Assembly: GCA_963823735.1 (NCBI GenBank)
Contig: CAWGMO010000003.1
Location: 682,001-746,000, forward strand
Direction: 5' to 3'
DNA: 64,000 nucleotides
Source of the DNA: Actinoallomurus sp963823735
GTDB taxonomy: Bacteria > Actinomycetota > Actinomycetes > Streptosporangiales > Streptosporangiaceae
Below the pieces are notes generated by a model. That model saw only the letters and a program-made list of their open reading frames with translations, did not search any database and was not told where the DNA came from. Made by a program: the position numbers and the translations under genes. Shown here piece by piece: positions 45,270-53,970 of this stretch; position 1 is the stretch's first letter; the number at the start of each line of letters is the position of its first letter.

Positions 45270-46685
45270 TCAGTCGTCCTCCAGCATCCGGCGCCCGCGG
45301 AGGTCCGCCGACACGCGGCGCGGGTCGCCCGGCGGCAGTGCCGTCGACAGCCGGCCCAGAATCTCCAGGTCGTCCGCTCCGGTCTCGGTGTAGGCCCACA
45401 GCGCGTCCAGGTCGCCCCGGTGCAGCAGTTGCCTGCGTAGTTGCGCGGTGAGCTCGTCACGCTCCCGCTGGACGGCCGGCGACTCCGAGCGGGGCAGCAG
45501 CGGCCCACCGTAGAGGCGTACGGCCGCGGCGACCTCCCCGGCGGCGAGCAGCCGGCGTACGGTCAGGAAGTCGGCGTCGAGGTCGCAGTCGAGGCGGTAC
45601 GGCTTGGCGCGTACGACGTCGCCGAGCTGGGCGCGAAGCCGGTGGATCTCGGCGCGTACGGTGACCGGGTTGCCCTCGTCGCCGTACAGGCGCGCCGACG
45701 ACTGTTCGCAGGTCAGGCCGTGCGGATGCAGCGCCAGCAGCGCGAGGAGCTCGGCGTGCCGCAGCGACAGGGGCACCCGGCGGCCGTCGATGAACGCGCA
45801 CGGCTGCTGGTCGCCCAGCAGTCGCAGGACCAGTGACGGCCGGATCTCGGCCGTGCCCGTCGTGCGCAGCAGGAACGCCTGGCCGAGGGTCTCCGCGACC
45901 GCCGTACGGCCGTCCGGCAGCACGACGCGGCACCCGGCCTCGGGGGCGGCGACCCGCCCGCCGCGCCAGCCGTCGGGGTCGGAGGCGAGGATGCGCCCGG
46001 TCGGCGTCACCAGGACCCGCGTGTCGCCGTGCAGGTGCCGGACGTAGCGGGCGCGCAGGTGGTCGTCGCGGTGGTTCATCTCCAGCGTGAGCTGGGCCTC
46101 GGTGAGGCGCGCCGCCACCTCGACGAGGGCGACCACGGCCGGGTGCAGGCGGCTGGAGGTGCCGCTGATGTCGACGCAGCCGATCACTTCGCTCGTGTCG
46201 GGGTCGGCGATCGGCGCGGCGGCGCACGACCACGGATGCAGCACGCGGGCGTGGTGCTCGGTGGCGCGTACGTAGACGGGCGCGCCGACGGTCAGCGCGG
46301 TGCCGATGCCGTTGGTGCCGATGGAGGCCTCGGACCAGCGGAAGCCTTCGTTCAGCCCGATGCGGTCCGCCGGGCGGCGTACGCACGAGGGGCCCTCGCT
46401 CCACAGCACGACGCCGTCGCCGTCGGAGACCACCATGAGGTGCGCGGTGGCGTCGGCCATGCCGCGCAGCGCCTGGCGTAACACGGGGAGGTGGCGGTCG
46501 AGCGGATGGCTGCGCCGCGCCTCGGCCAGTACGTCGGTGTCGTACACCAGGGGGGCCGAGCGGATCCCCGGGTCGACTCCGGCGTCGAGTGAACGGCGCC
46601 ACGAGTCGGTGATCAGAGTCCGGCCGTCACGGGCCGGCACGGGTAAGTCGGGGGTGGGTTCATCGCGGTATCGGGTGTTCCGCAT
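45270..46685 (-). CDS. GAF-domain transcriptional regulator with winged-helix tail
   Basis: 471 residues from ATG 46685 (ggaga 8 bases upstream); a GTG at 46739 would add 18 residues. The N-terminal part resembles AcoR/acetoin-type activators: SWRRSLDAGVDP, then a GAF domain (about 75-205: GMADATAHLMVVSDGDGVVLWSEG, EASIGTNGIGTALTVGAPVYV, HPWSCAAAPIADPD). There is no AAA+ domain; the C-terminus (about 310-400: LSLRHAELLALLALHPHGLTCEQ) is a winged-helix-like DNA-binding module. Such regulators usually stand divergently beside an aldehyde or alcohol dehydrogenase; none is here. A TGCAA-N5-TTGCA palindrome lies upstream. Confidence 0.85.
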   Translation of the reverse strand: MRNTRYRDEPTPDLPVPARDGRTLITDSWRRSLDAGVDPGIRSAPLVYDTDVLAEARRSHPLDRHLPVLRQALRGMADATAHLMVVSDGDGVVLWSEGPSCVRRPADRIGLNEGFRWSEASIGTNGIGTALTVGAPVYVRATEHHARVLHPWSCAAAPIADPDTSEVIGCVDISGTSSRLHPAVVALVEVAARLTEAQLTLEMNHRDDHLRARYVRHLHGDTRVLVTPTGRILASDPDGWRGGRVAAPEAGCRVVLPDGRTAVAETLGQAFLLRTTGTAEIRPSLVLRLLGDQQPCAFIDGRRVPLSLRHAELLALLALHPHGLTCEQSSARLYGDEGNPVTVRAEIHRLRAQLGDVVRAKPYRLDCDLDADFLTVRRLLAAGEVAAAVRLYGGPLLPRSESPAVQRERDELTAQLRRQLLHRGDLDALWAYTETGADDLEILGRLSTALPPGDPRRVSADLRGRRMLEDD

Positions 46686-46797
46686 CCGGGCGTCTCCATC
46701 GGCGTGCCTGCCATGAGCATCGGTGCCCGTGGCCCTCACCGCAACCGGAACCGCGAAAACCTCACCTCGGATTCGTCACCCACCGCGGTCGAACGAC

Positions 46798-46812
46798 TGC
46801 AACCTGTTTGCA
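46798..46812. promoter_or_regulatory. Candidate operator upstream of GAF regulator
   Basis: TGCAACCTGTTTGCA: TGCAA/TTGCA arms around five bases, 113 bases before the regulator start, in the gap to the TetR gene. Possible autoregulatory or target site. Confidence 0.4.
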
Positions 46813-46936
46813 ACCCGCGGTCGCCTAACGTGTTCGGAGCGGCACCACGAGTGACAGCCTTCACTCGCGCGTTGCCGCTCGATGGCGGTCCGTCCGGGCC
46901 CGTTTGAGGGGACGGATCCGGCGCTCCGCGTGTGCG

Positions 46937-46984
46937 CCCGCCGCCGCTGGGAGCCTCAGGGAGAGGGGCGTCTCCGGCGGCGGG
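46937..46984 (-). terminator. Hairpin after TetR gene
   Basis: 10-bp stem CCCGCCGCCG with CGGCGGCGGG, 28-base loop, 15 bases beyond the TetR stop on the minus strand. No U-tract. Confidence 0.5.
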
Positions 46985-46999
46985 TGGCAGATGAACCGC

Positions 47000-47557
47000 C
47001 TACCGGTCCGCTTCAGGGCCGACCCCGTACAGGAGCAGGCCGAGCGCCTCGGCCGTACCCGAGGAGTCGCCGGTGGCCAGCCGCCGCAGCGCCAGGCCGT
47101 ACAGCAGCGCCACGACGCCGGGTGCCTTGCTCTCGGCGCCGGGCACCCCGAGCGCGTCCAGGACGGCCGCCGCGAGCCGGTCGTACGCCGCCATGGACCG
47201 GATCGCCGCCTCGCGCACCACCGGATCACGCGAGGCGTGAAGGTGCAGTTCGAGCGTTGCCACCTCTTCGGGGCCCGAGGGGAGTCCGGCGATCGCGTCC
47301 TCCACCGCCGCGGGGGCCTGTTCGGGGGTGATCCCGGCGAATCCGGCCGCGATCGCGCTGATGCGGTCGATCTCCTCGTCGACGTGCAGGCCCAGGCTGG
47401 CGCGCAGCAGGTCGGCCTGGCTCGGGAAGTGGTAGGTCAGCGAGCCCAGCGACACGCCCGCCGCCGCGGCGACGCGGCGGTTCGTGACCGCGCCGATCCC
47501 GTGCTCGCCGATCAGCCGGAGCGTGGCGCGCAGAATGCGGTCCCGTGCGTCTTCCAT
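47000..47557 (-). CDS. TetR family regulator
   Basis: 185 residues. The helix-turn-helix IGAVTNRRVAAAAGVSLGSLTYHF (about 21-44) is typical. Divergent to the amidase gene; an 18-bp perfect palindrome lies over the amidase leader. Probably represses the amidase and itself. Confidence 0.9.
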   Translation of the reverse strand: MEDARDRILRATLRLIGEHGIGAVTNRRVAAAAGVSLGSLTYHFPSQADLLRASLGLHVDEEIDRISAIAAGFAGITPEQAPAAVEDAIAGLPSGPEEVATLELHLHASRDPVVREAAIRSMAAYDRLAAAVLDALGVPGAESKAPGVVALLYGLALRRLATGDSSGTAEALGLLLYGVGPEADR

Positions 47558-47677
47558 TGGAGAAGGAGTCTTTCGTTCAGGCCGAGTGCGTTCTTCCAGG
47601 CCAGGGATCTCATACCGGTACCGAACGGGCCGAACGGCCGTAATTGGGTCTTTCCGGACACTGTACGGTCAGATTAT

Positions 47678-47695
47678 CGTTCGTTCGAACGAACG
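47678..47695. promoter_or_regulatory. TetR operator upstream of the amidase
   Basis: CGTTCGTTCGAACGAACG, an 18-bp perfect palindrome ending 11 bases before the amidase start and 120 bases before the divergent TetR gene, over the ribosome-site region. Confidence 0.75.
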
Positions 47696-47706
47696 GGGAG
47701 GCTTTA

Positions 47707-49092
47707 GTGATCGAAGGACTCGCCGCCGACGCGAGACGACTCGCCGCCGGCGAGGTCTCCGCGCGCGAACTGGTCGAATACGCCCTCGGGCGCATCGACG
47801 GCGACACTCTCGGGGCCTTCCGCGTCGTACGCGCCGAGGCGGCACTCGCCGAGGCGGACGAGGCCGACCGGTGGCAGGGCGAACGCCCTCCGCTCCTCGG
47901 CGTCCCCGTCGCGATCAAGGACGACACGGACCTCGCGGGCGAGACCACGCCGTACGGCTCACGCGGCGACCACGTCCCGAAGACCCAGGACAGCGAGATC
48001 GTCCGGCGCCTGCGGAAGTCCGGCGCGATCATCGTCGGCAAGACGACCACGAGCGAGTTCGGGCAGTGGCCGACCGGCGACACCGCCGCGTACGGCCTGG
48101 TGCGCAACCCCTGGAACACCGACCACACCCCGGGCGGGTCGAGCGCCGGGTCCGCCGCCGCGGTCGCGGCCGGGATGGTGGCGGCGGCCGTCGGCTCCGA
48201 CGGCGCCGGCTCGGTGCGCATCCCCGCCGCCTGGACCGGGCTCGTCGGCCTCAAGCCACAGCGCGGCCGCATCTCCGTCTGGCCCCACCTCGACCCGTTC
48301 TACGGCATCACCGTGGCCGGCCCGATCGCCCGTACGGTCGAGGACACCGCGCTGCTGCTCGACGTCCTGACCGGCAACCATCCCGACGACCTCTACCGCC
48401 CGACCGCGCCCGAGGAGACGTTCGCGCGCGCGGCCACGCGCGACCCCGGGCCGCTGCGCGTCGCGCTGTCGTTCCGTACGCCCTGGGGCGTACCCGGAAA
48501 GGTCGACGAGGACATCCGCGCCGCGGTGCTGCGGCTCGCCGGCATCCTCACCGACCTCGGCCACCATGTCTTCTCCGCCGACCCCGCGTACGGGCCGATC
48601 GGCCTCAGCTTCCTGCCGCGCGGCACCACGGGCGTCGCCGACTGGCTCGCGGCCGTCCCGAACGCCAAACCGGAGCTCGCCACCCGCACCGAGGCACGCC
48701 TCGGCAGGCACGTCGGCCGCCGCCTGCTGCCCGCCGCCCGCCGCATCGAGCCCCTGCTGCGCCGCCGGATCGGCAAGATCTTCCAACGCGCCGACGTGAT
48801 CCTCACGCCGACGACCGCGCAGCTCCCGCTGAAGGCCGGCGCGCTGCAGGGCCGAGGCTGGTGGGAGTCGGGCAACCTCTCCACCGCCGCGTGCCCGTTC
48901 TGCTGGGCGTGGAACGTTTTGGGCTGGCCGGGCATCAGCGTGCCCGCCGGCCTGAGCGGCACGGGCCTGCCGATCGGCGCGCAGTTCCTGGGACGCGAGA
49001 ACGACGAAGCCACCCTGCTGATGCTCGCCGCCCAGCTCGAAGCCGCCGAGAACTGGCCCGACCGTCGCCCCTTCAACCCGGCGACCGCCTGA
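47707..49092 (+). CDS. Amidase (amidase signature family)
   Basis: 461 residues from GTG 47707 (ggggagg ribosome site); the frame is open 63 bases upstream through the operator. Ser-cisSer-Lys triad: Lys71 (VAIKDDTDLAG), GGSSAGSAAAV (143-153) and Ser169 (SDGAGSVRIPAAW). It hydrolyses an amide in the cytoplasm; indistinguishable from many aliphatic or aryl amidases. Its 3' end overlaps the LLM oxidoreductase gene by 20 bases. Confidence 0.92.
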   Translation: MIEGLAADARRLAAGEVSARELVEYALGRIDGDTLGAFRVVRAEAALAEADEADRWQGERPPLLGVPVAIKDDTDLAGETTPYGSRGDHVPKTQDSEIVRRLRKSGAIIVGKTTTSEFGQWPTGDTAAYGLVRNPWNTDHTPGGSSAGSAAAVAAGMVAAAVGSDGAGSVRIPAAWTGLVGLKPQRGRISVWPHLDPFYGITVAGPIARTVEDTALLLDVLTGNHPDDLYRPTAPEETFARAATRDPGPLRVALSFRTPWGVPGKVDEDIRAAVLRLAGILTDLGHHVFSADPAYGPIGLSFLPRGTTGVADWLAAVPNAKPELATRTEARLGRHVGRRLLPAARRIEPLLRRRIGKIFQRADVILTPTTAQLPLKAGALQGRGWWESGNLSTAACPFCWAWNVLGWPGISVPAGLSGTGLPIGAQFLGRENDEATLLMLAAQLEAAENWPDRRPFNPATA

Positions 49093-49984
49093 GCGAGCCG
49101 GCCAGCTCGAACGTACGTGTCCGCTCCCGCTCGGTGCCGAGGGGGCTGACCAGCAGTTCCGTCGCGCCGGCCTCCGCGTACCGCCGGACGGCGCGTTCCA
49201 CCACGGCCTCGTCCCCGGCGACGACCGTCTCGTGGACGCCGGACTTGCCCTGGCGGTCGAGCAGCGCGCGGTAGCTCGGCAGGTCCGAGGCCGCGCCGGC
49301 CGCCTCGGCCACCTGCCGCGTGACCCGTTCCGGGTCGGTGGTGACGCTCATGATGACCGACGCCACGACGCGCGGCGCGGGACGGCCGGCCGCGGACGCC
49401 GCCCGGCCGATCGTGGGGACGATGTGGTCGGCGACCGTCTCCGGGCCGGTCCACACGGTGACGGTGCCGTCGGCGACCGCGCCCGCGAGACGCAGCATCA
49501 CCGGGCCGAGCGCGGAGATCAGCACCGGTGGTGGCGCGGCGCCGGGCACGTCGACCCTCCCGGTCACGGTGAGGGTCTCCCCGCGGTACTCGACGTCCTC
49601 GCCGCGCAGCAGGGGCCGTAGCGCGGCGAGATACTCCCGCGTGTGCCGGGCGGGCCGGTCGAAGGAGTGGCCGAACCGGCCTTCGATGATCGGCTTGTGG
49701 CTCGGGCCGATGCCCAGGGTCAGCCGGTCTCCGGTGGCCGCCTGGGCGGTGAGGGCCTGCCCGGCCAGTGCGAGCGGGTGACGCGGGTAGGTCTGCACCA
49801 CCGCCGTCCCCAGCTCGATGCCGGGCACCCGCTCGCCGGCGAGCGCGGCGACGGTGAGCGCGTCCCACGAGGTGATCTGGCTGAAGAAGACGCTGTCGAG
49901 TCCCGCGTCGGCCGCCGCGCGCACCGTACCGATGATCGCGTCGAGGCCGAGCCCTTCGCCGTTGACGTACGCGCCGATTTTCAT
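49073..49984 (-). CDS. LLM-class F420-dependent oxidoreductase
   Basis: 303 residues, luciferase-like barrel: MKIGAYVNGEGLGLDAIIG, DAGLDSVFFSQITSWDALTVAALAG, GIGPSHKPIIEGRFGHSFDRPARH, and the C-terminal SPLGTERERTRTFELAG. F420 is likely the cofactor for this subgroup in actinomycetes. Divergent to a TetR gene with an operator in the gap. The substrate cannot be read. Confidence 0.9.
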   Translation of the reverse strand: MKIGAYVNGEGLGLDAIIGTVRAAADAGLDSVFFSQITSWDALTVAALAGERVPGIELGTAVVQTYPRHPLALAGQALTAQAATGDRLTLGIGPSHKPIIEGRFGHSFDRPARHTREYLAALRPLLRGEDVEYRGETLTVTGRVDVPGAAPPPVLISALGPVMLRLAGAVADGTVTVWTGPETVADHIVPTIGRAASAAGRPAPRVVASVIMSVTTDPERVTRQVAEAAGAASDLPSYRALLDRQGKSGVHETVVAGDEAVVERAVRRYAEAGATELLVSPLGTERERTRTFELAGSLRRSPG

Positions 49985-49998
49985 GACCGCTCCAACCT

Positions 49999-50017
49999 GA
50001 AGCGGATCCTCCGCTTC
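49999..50017. promoter_or_regulatory. TetR operator between LLM and TetR genes
   Basis: GAAGCGGATCCTCCGCTTC: 8-bp perfect arms, 3-bp centre, with further CCAAC...GTTGG arms outside. It starts 14 bases before the LLM gene and ends 59 bases before TetR. Confidence 0.8.
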
Positions 50018-50076
50018 CGTTGGATCGACCGTACACTAAGCTGAACCCGTCATTCCGGTTGGATGGGGGAGGCCAG

Positions 50077-50604
50077 GTGCGAGCCGACGCGCGGCGCAAC
50101 CGCGAGGCCATCAGCGCGGCCGCGCTCGACCTGTTCACCGAGCGCGGGGTGAACACCTCGATGGAGGACATCGCCCGAGCGGCCGGCCTCGGCGTCGGCA
50201 CCCTCTACCGTCACTTCCCCGACCGGCGGGCGCTGCTGGAGGACATCGCGGTGGAGGGCCTTCGCGGTTACCTGGAGTTCGCGCGGGAGGCGGCCCGGCG
50301 TTCCGAGCCGCGCTGGCGGACGCTGCTCGGCGTCGTCGAGTACTCCGTCGGTCTGCCGCTGGCGCTGATCAAGTCGATGTCGGACGCCCCGTCGGCCGGA
50401 GGGGAACGCCTGAGCCTCCAGCGGGAGGTCAACGCCGTCCTCGAAGAGCTCATCGCCGGGGCGCAGGCGGAGGGCGCGCTGCGGCGCGACATCCCGCCGG
50501 CGGAGGTCGTCGGCCTGCTCAACGTGGCGGTGTGCCGCCCCGGGGCCCGCGCCGACGACCATCTGACAACGGTCATCATCGACGGCCTCAGGGCTCGCGG
50601 CTGA
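50077..50604 (+). CDS. TetR family regulator
   Basis: 175 residues from GTG 50077 (gggggagg upstream); earlier in-frame codons lie in the operator gap. Helix-turn-helix VNTSMEDIARAAGLGVGTLYRHF (about 25-47). Its end overlaps the NmrA-like gene by 17 bases tail to tail. Likely represses the LLM oxidoreductase. Confidence 0.9.
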   Translation: MRADARRNREAISAAALDLFTERGVNTSMEDIARAAGLGVGTLYRHFPDRRALLEDIAVEGLRGYLEFAREAARRSEPRWRTLLGVVEYSVGLPLALIKSMSDAPSAGGERLSLQREVNAVLEELIAGAQAEGALRRDIPPAEVVGLLNVAVCRPGARADDHLTTVIIDGLRARG

Positions 50605-51424
50605 ACGCCTCCGCGTGAGCCGCCGCCCACTGCGCGAACGTGCGCGGCGGGTGCCCGGTGACGTTCCGTACGTCCGGTACGACCTGGGACTCGTCGAGTG
50701 AGCCCGTGACGTAGAAGTCGAAGAACGCCTCGACGTACTCCGGTGGCATCGTCGCCGACATCTCCGAGCGGGCCTCGTCGTCCGGTTGTGCCTCGAAGCT
50801 CAGGTCGCGGCCCAGGTCTCCGGCGAGGACGCGTACCTGGTCGGCTGGGAGCAGGGCCTCCGGGCCGCTCGGGCGGTACACCCGGCGCTCGTGGCCGTCC
50901 GTCAGCAACGCCGTCGCCGCGACCGCCGCGATGTCGTGCGGGTCGACGATCGCGGAGCGTACGTTCGCGAACGGCAGGCGTACGACGTCGCCCGAGGCGA
51001 CTTGCGCGCGCCAGCGCAGCGCGTTGGACATGAAGGCGTTCGGCCGCAGGATCGTCCATGGCAGGCCTGAGTCGCGTACGGCGCGTTCCGACAGGACCAT
51101 GTAGCGCGTGACGGCGTTGGTCAGGTCGCCGCTGCCGGCCGAGCCGCCGGACAGCAGTACGACGCGTTCGACTCCGGCGCGGCGTGCCTCGGCGAGTACT
51201 CCGGGCATGTCCTGGTAGCCCGGCAGGAGGAACAGCCCGCGTACGCCGGTCAGCGCCGTGGCGAGGCTCTCGGGCCGGTCCAGGTCGCCGGACACGGTCT
51301 CGACGCCATCCCGCGACGGCGGCGGGTCGCCGCGCGTCAGCGCGCGTACGGGTTCGCCGGCGCGCGACAGGGCACGAGCCAGCTCGCCGCCCACATTGCC
51401 GGTGGCACCTGTCACCAGGATCAT
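50588..51424 (-). CDS. NmrA-like NAD(P)H-binding atypical SDR
   Basis: 278 residues. N-terminal Rossmann motif MILVTGATGNVGGELARAL (GATGNVG, 6-12) and a further atypical-SDR pattern (VVLLSGGSAGSGD, LPWTILRPNAFMSN). It lacks the YxxxK catalytic pair of classical SDRs, so it may sense or reduce NADP. Divergent to the transpeptidase gene. Confidence 0.9.
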   Translation of the reverse strand: MILVTGATGNVGGELARALSRAGEPVRALTRGDPPPSRDGVETVSGDLDRPESLATALTGVRGLFLLPGYQDMPGVLAEARRAGVERVVLLSGGSAGSGDLTNAVTRYMVLSERAVRDSGLPWTILRPNAFMSNALRWRAQVASGDVVRLPFANVRSAIVDPHDIAAVAATALLTDGHERRVYRPSGPEALLPADQVRVLAGDLGRDLSFEAQPDDEARSEMSATMPPEYVEAFFDFYVTGSLDESQVVPDVRNVTGHPPRTFAQWAAAHAEAFSREP

Positions 51425-51648
51425 CGTTGGCCTCTTCCGGTCGTCCCCGGCGGTCGCCGCGGACCACCGATCCTGCGAGACCCGAGTTAGGCGTGTCCAA
51501 TACCTGCTGTCATAGCCATCCGTAATGATGCCGTCGCGCGATCGGTTTCGTGGGTTCGTGGCTGAAACCGGGATCGCGCCGCTGGTTTGAGAGCAGACAT
51601 TACGATTGGCCGGTCAGGCCGTGATTTCGGGGGAACGTCGGGGGAACC

Positions 51649-53289
51649 GTGCAACGTAAGTATTTGTGGCTGTCGATCGCCGCCGGCGCCACGGTCGTCG
51701 TCGTGGCCGCGGCGGGCGGCGGGGCGTACGTCCTGCTGCGCACCAAGGGCACCCCGGAGAAGGCGGCCTCTGACTTCCTGGCGGGCTGGGAGCACGGCGA
51801 CTACACCGCGATGCGGTCCGTGACCCTCGCTCCGCCGCCGGATCTGGACCAGCAGTACCAGGCGATGCGCACGAGCATCGGCGTCACCAAGGTCCAGGCG
51901 ACGCTCGGCCGCGTCGTCAAGCGCGGGAGCCAGGCGACCGCGCCGTTCACCGCCGACCTCACGGTGCCGATGGGCAGCTGGCGCTATCAGGGGCGCGTCC
52001 TGTTGAAGACCGACCACCAGAAGTGGAAGGTCATGTGGTCGCCGGAGACGATCCACCCGGACCTCCACTCGGGCCAGCACCTGAAGACCTCCTTCCACTG
52101 GCCGCAGCGCGCCCACGTCGTGGCCGCCGACGGCTCGCCGATCGATGGCACGAACGTCGGCGGTTCGGTGCAGCAGCTCGTCGGCGGTGTCGTCCGCGTC
52201 ACCGACAAGCAGGCGAAGAAGCTCGGCCCCGCGTACGAGCGCGGCGACATCGTCGGCCAGTCGGGCATCCAGCAGCGCTTCGACAAGCGGCTCGCGGGCA
52301 CGCCGTCGGCCGCGATCTCCATCGTGGACGCCTCGAACCACCCGGTGAAGGGGATCGGCTCGTTCGCCGGCAAGCCCGGCCGTGACGTCAAGACCACGCT
52401 GGACCTCCACATCCAGCAGGCCGCCGCGAACGCGATCCAGGGCCAGTCCAAGCCGACGTCGTTCGTCGCGCTCCGGCCCTCGACCGGGCAGATCCTCGCG
52501 GTCGCCAACGTCCCCGGCGGCTTCGACCGCGCGATGCAGGGCATCTACCCGCCCGGGTCGACGTTCAAGGTCGTCACGGCGTACGCGCTGCTGCAGAGCG
52601 GTCTCAGCCCCTCCGCCCAGGTCTCCTGCCCCAAGACGGCCAACGTCGGCGGCCAGGTCATCCACAACTCCGAGGGCGAGGAGCTGGGCGGCATCAGCTT
52701 CCTGGACGCGCTCGCCCAGTCGTGCAACACCGCGTTCGCGCTGCAGACCCACGCGCGGCTCAGCCCGTCGCGGCTGTCGAGCGCGGCGTCCCTGTTCGGC
52801 TTCAACCAGAAGATCGACCCCGGGGTGCGGATCAACGCGGGCAGCTTCCCGTCGCCGACGAGCGACGCGGAGATGGCCGTCTCCGGCTTCGGTCAGGGGC
52901 GCGACCTCGCCAACGCGCTCAGCATGGCCGGGGTCGCCGCCGGTGTCGCGGGCGGCACCTGGCATCCGCCGACGTTCGTCAGCGAGCCGAAGATCCCGCA
53001 GAAGGCCAAGGCCGGGCGGCTCGACCCGAGGCTCAGGAACGAGCTCATCGGCATGATGCAGGCGGTCGTCACCAAGGGCACCGCCAAGCCCGCGCACCTG
53101 CCGGCCGGTACGGCGGGCAAGACCGGGACGGCGGAGTACGGCAGCGCGCACGGCAAGAAGGGCCCGCCCACCCACGCGTGGTTCATCGGCTTCCGCGGTG
53201 ACGTGGCGTTCGGCCTCGTCGTCGAGGGCGGCGGCTTCGGCGCCAAGGCCGCCGCGCCGCTCGCGGGCAGGTTCCTCAGAGGGCTCTGA
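51649..53289 (+). CDS. Penicillin-binding protein, class B transpeptidase with MecA_N-like domain
   Basis: 546 residues from GTG 51649. Membrane anchor about 7-30; NTF2-like MecA_N domain about 33-140; dimerisation region; transpeptidase from about 260. Active-site motifs: Ser304-x-x-Lys307 (PPGSTFKVV), Ser358-Cys-Asn360 and Lys491-Thr-Gly. It cross-links peptidoglycan outside the membrane. The MecA_N domain is found in low-affinity PBPs, so altered beta-lactam sensitivity is possible but unproven. Its 3' end overlaps the endonuclease V gene by 14 bases. Confidence 0.93.
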   Translation: MQRKYLWLSIAAGATVVVVAAAGGGAYVLLRTKGTPEKAASDFLAGWEHGDYTAMRSVTLAPPPDLDQQYQAMRTSIGVTKVQATLGRVVKRGSQATAPFTADLTVPMGSWRYQGRVLLKTDHQKWKVMWSPETIHPDLHSGQHLKTSFHWPQRAHVVAADGSPIDGTNVGGSVQQLVGGVVRVTDKQAKKLGPAYERGDIVGQSGIQQRFDKRLAGTPSAAISIVDASNHPVKGIGSFAGKPGRDVKTTLDLHIQQAAANAIQGQSKPTSFVALRPSTGQILAVANVPGGFDRAMQGIYPPGSTFKVVTAYALLQSGLSPSAQVSCPKTANVGGQVIHNSEGEELGGISFLDALAQSCNTAFALQTHARLSPSRLSSAASLFGFNQKIDPGVRINAGSFPSPTSDAEMAVSGFGQGRDLANALSMAGVAAGVAGGTWHPPTFVSEPKIPQKAKAGRLDPRLRNELIGMMQAVVTKGTAKPAHLPAGTAGKTGTAEYGSAHGKKGPPTHAWFIGFRGDVAFGLVVEGGGFGAKAAAPLAGRFLRGL

Positions 53290-53947
53290 GGATCTCGCGC
53301 GACAGGTGGTCGGCGTGCCGCGTCGTCTCCGGCAGGCGGTGACGCGGCGCGAGCCGCAGCGTCAGCGCGCACGCGGTGTCCAGGTCGGCGCGGTGGCCCA
53401 CCGAGACGAACACCGGCTTGACGTTCGTCTGGGTGCGCAGCGACCGCGCGACGACCTCACCCTGGTCGGTGACGGCGCTCCAGTCGCCGCGGATGCCGCC
53501 GGGCTCGTCGTACGCGCCGACCAGGCGGGTCTTGCCGACGCCGATCGCGGGCAGGCCGGTCAGCACGCCGAGGTGGCAGGCCAGCCCGAACCTCTTCGGG
53601 TGCGCGACACCGTGACCGTCGCACACGAGCAGGTCCGGGGTGACCGAGAGCCGCCGCAGCGCCTCGACCAGCGCGGGTAGCTCACGGAACGCGAACAGGC
53701 CCGGGACGTACGGGAAGCCGGGGGTGTCGACGACGGTCGACTCCTCGACCACCTCCAGGGTCTCCGCGTCGAGGACCACGACCGCCGCGGCGAGCCGGTC
53801 GTCGGCGTAGGAGACGTCGAGCCCGGCGACGGTGCGTACGTTCGCCGGGCCGGGCGTGGTGAGGTCGGCGAGCGGCCTCAACCGGTCCTGGATGGCGACC
53901 GCCTCCTCGACCGTCGCCGGCCAGGGGTACGGCTCCGCTACGTTCAC
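53276..53947 (-). CDS. nfi: Endonuclease V (deoxyinosine 3'-endonuclease)
   Basis: 223 residues from GTG 53947. Metal-binding acids: Asp44 (VAGLDVSYADD), Glu89 (FAFRELPAL) and Asp110 (LLVCDGHGVAHPKRFG). HLGVLTGLPAIGVGK and the tyrosine-containing FPYVPG wedge are also clear. It nicks DNA (or RNA) one base after deoxyinosine in alternative excision repair. It ends inside the transpeptidase 3' end; the hydrolase fragment upstream on the same strand ends 24 bases before. Confidence 0.95.
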   Translation of the reverse strand: MNVAEPYPWPATVEEAVAIQDRLRPLADLTTPGPANVRTVAGLDVSYADDRLAAAVVVLDAETLEVVEESTVVDTPGFPYVPGLFAFRELPALVEALRRLSVTPDLLVCDGHGVAHPKRFGLACHLGVLTGLPAIGVGKTRLVGAYDEPGGIRGDWSAVTDQGEVVARSLRTQTNVKPVFVSVGHRADLDTACALTLRLAPRHRLPETTRHADHLSREILRAL

Positions 53948-53970
53948 GGATCGTAAGTTACCGCCCGCGA

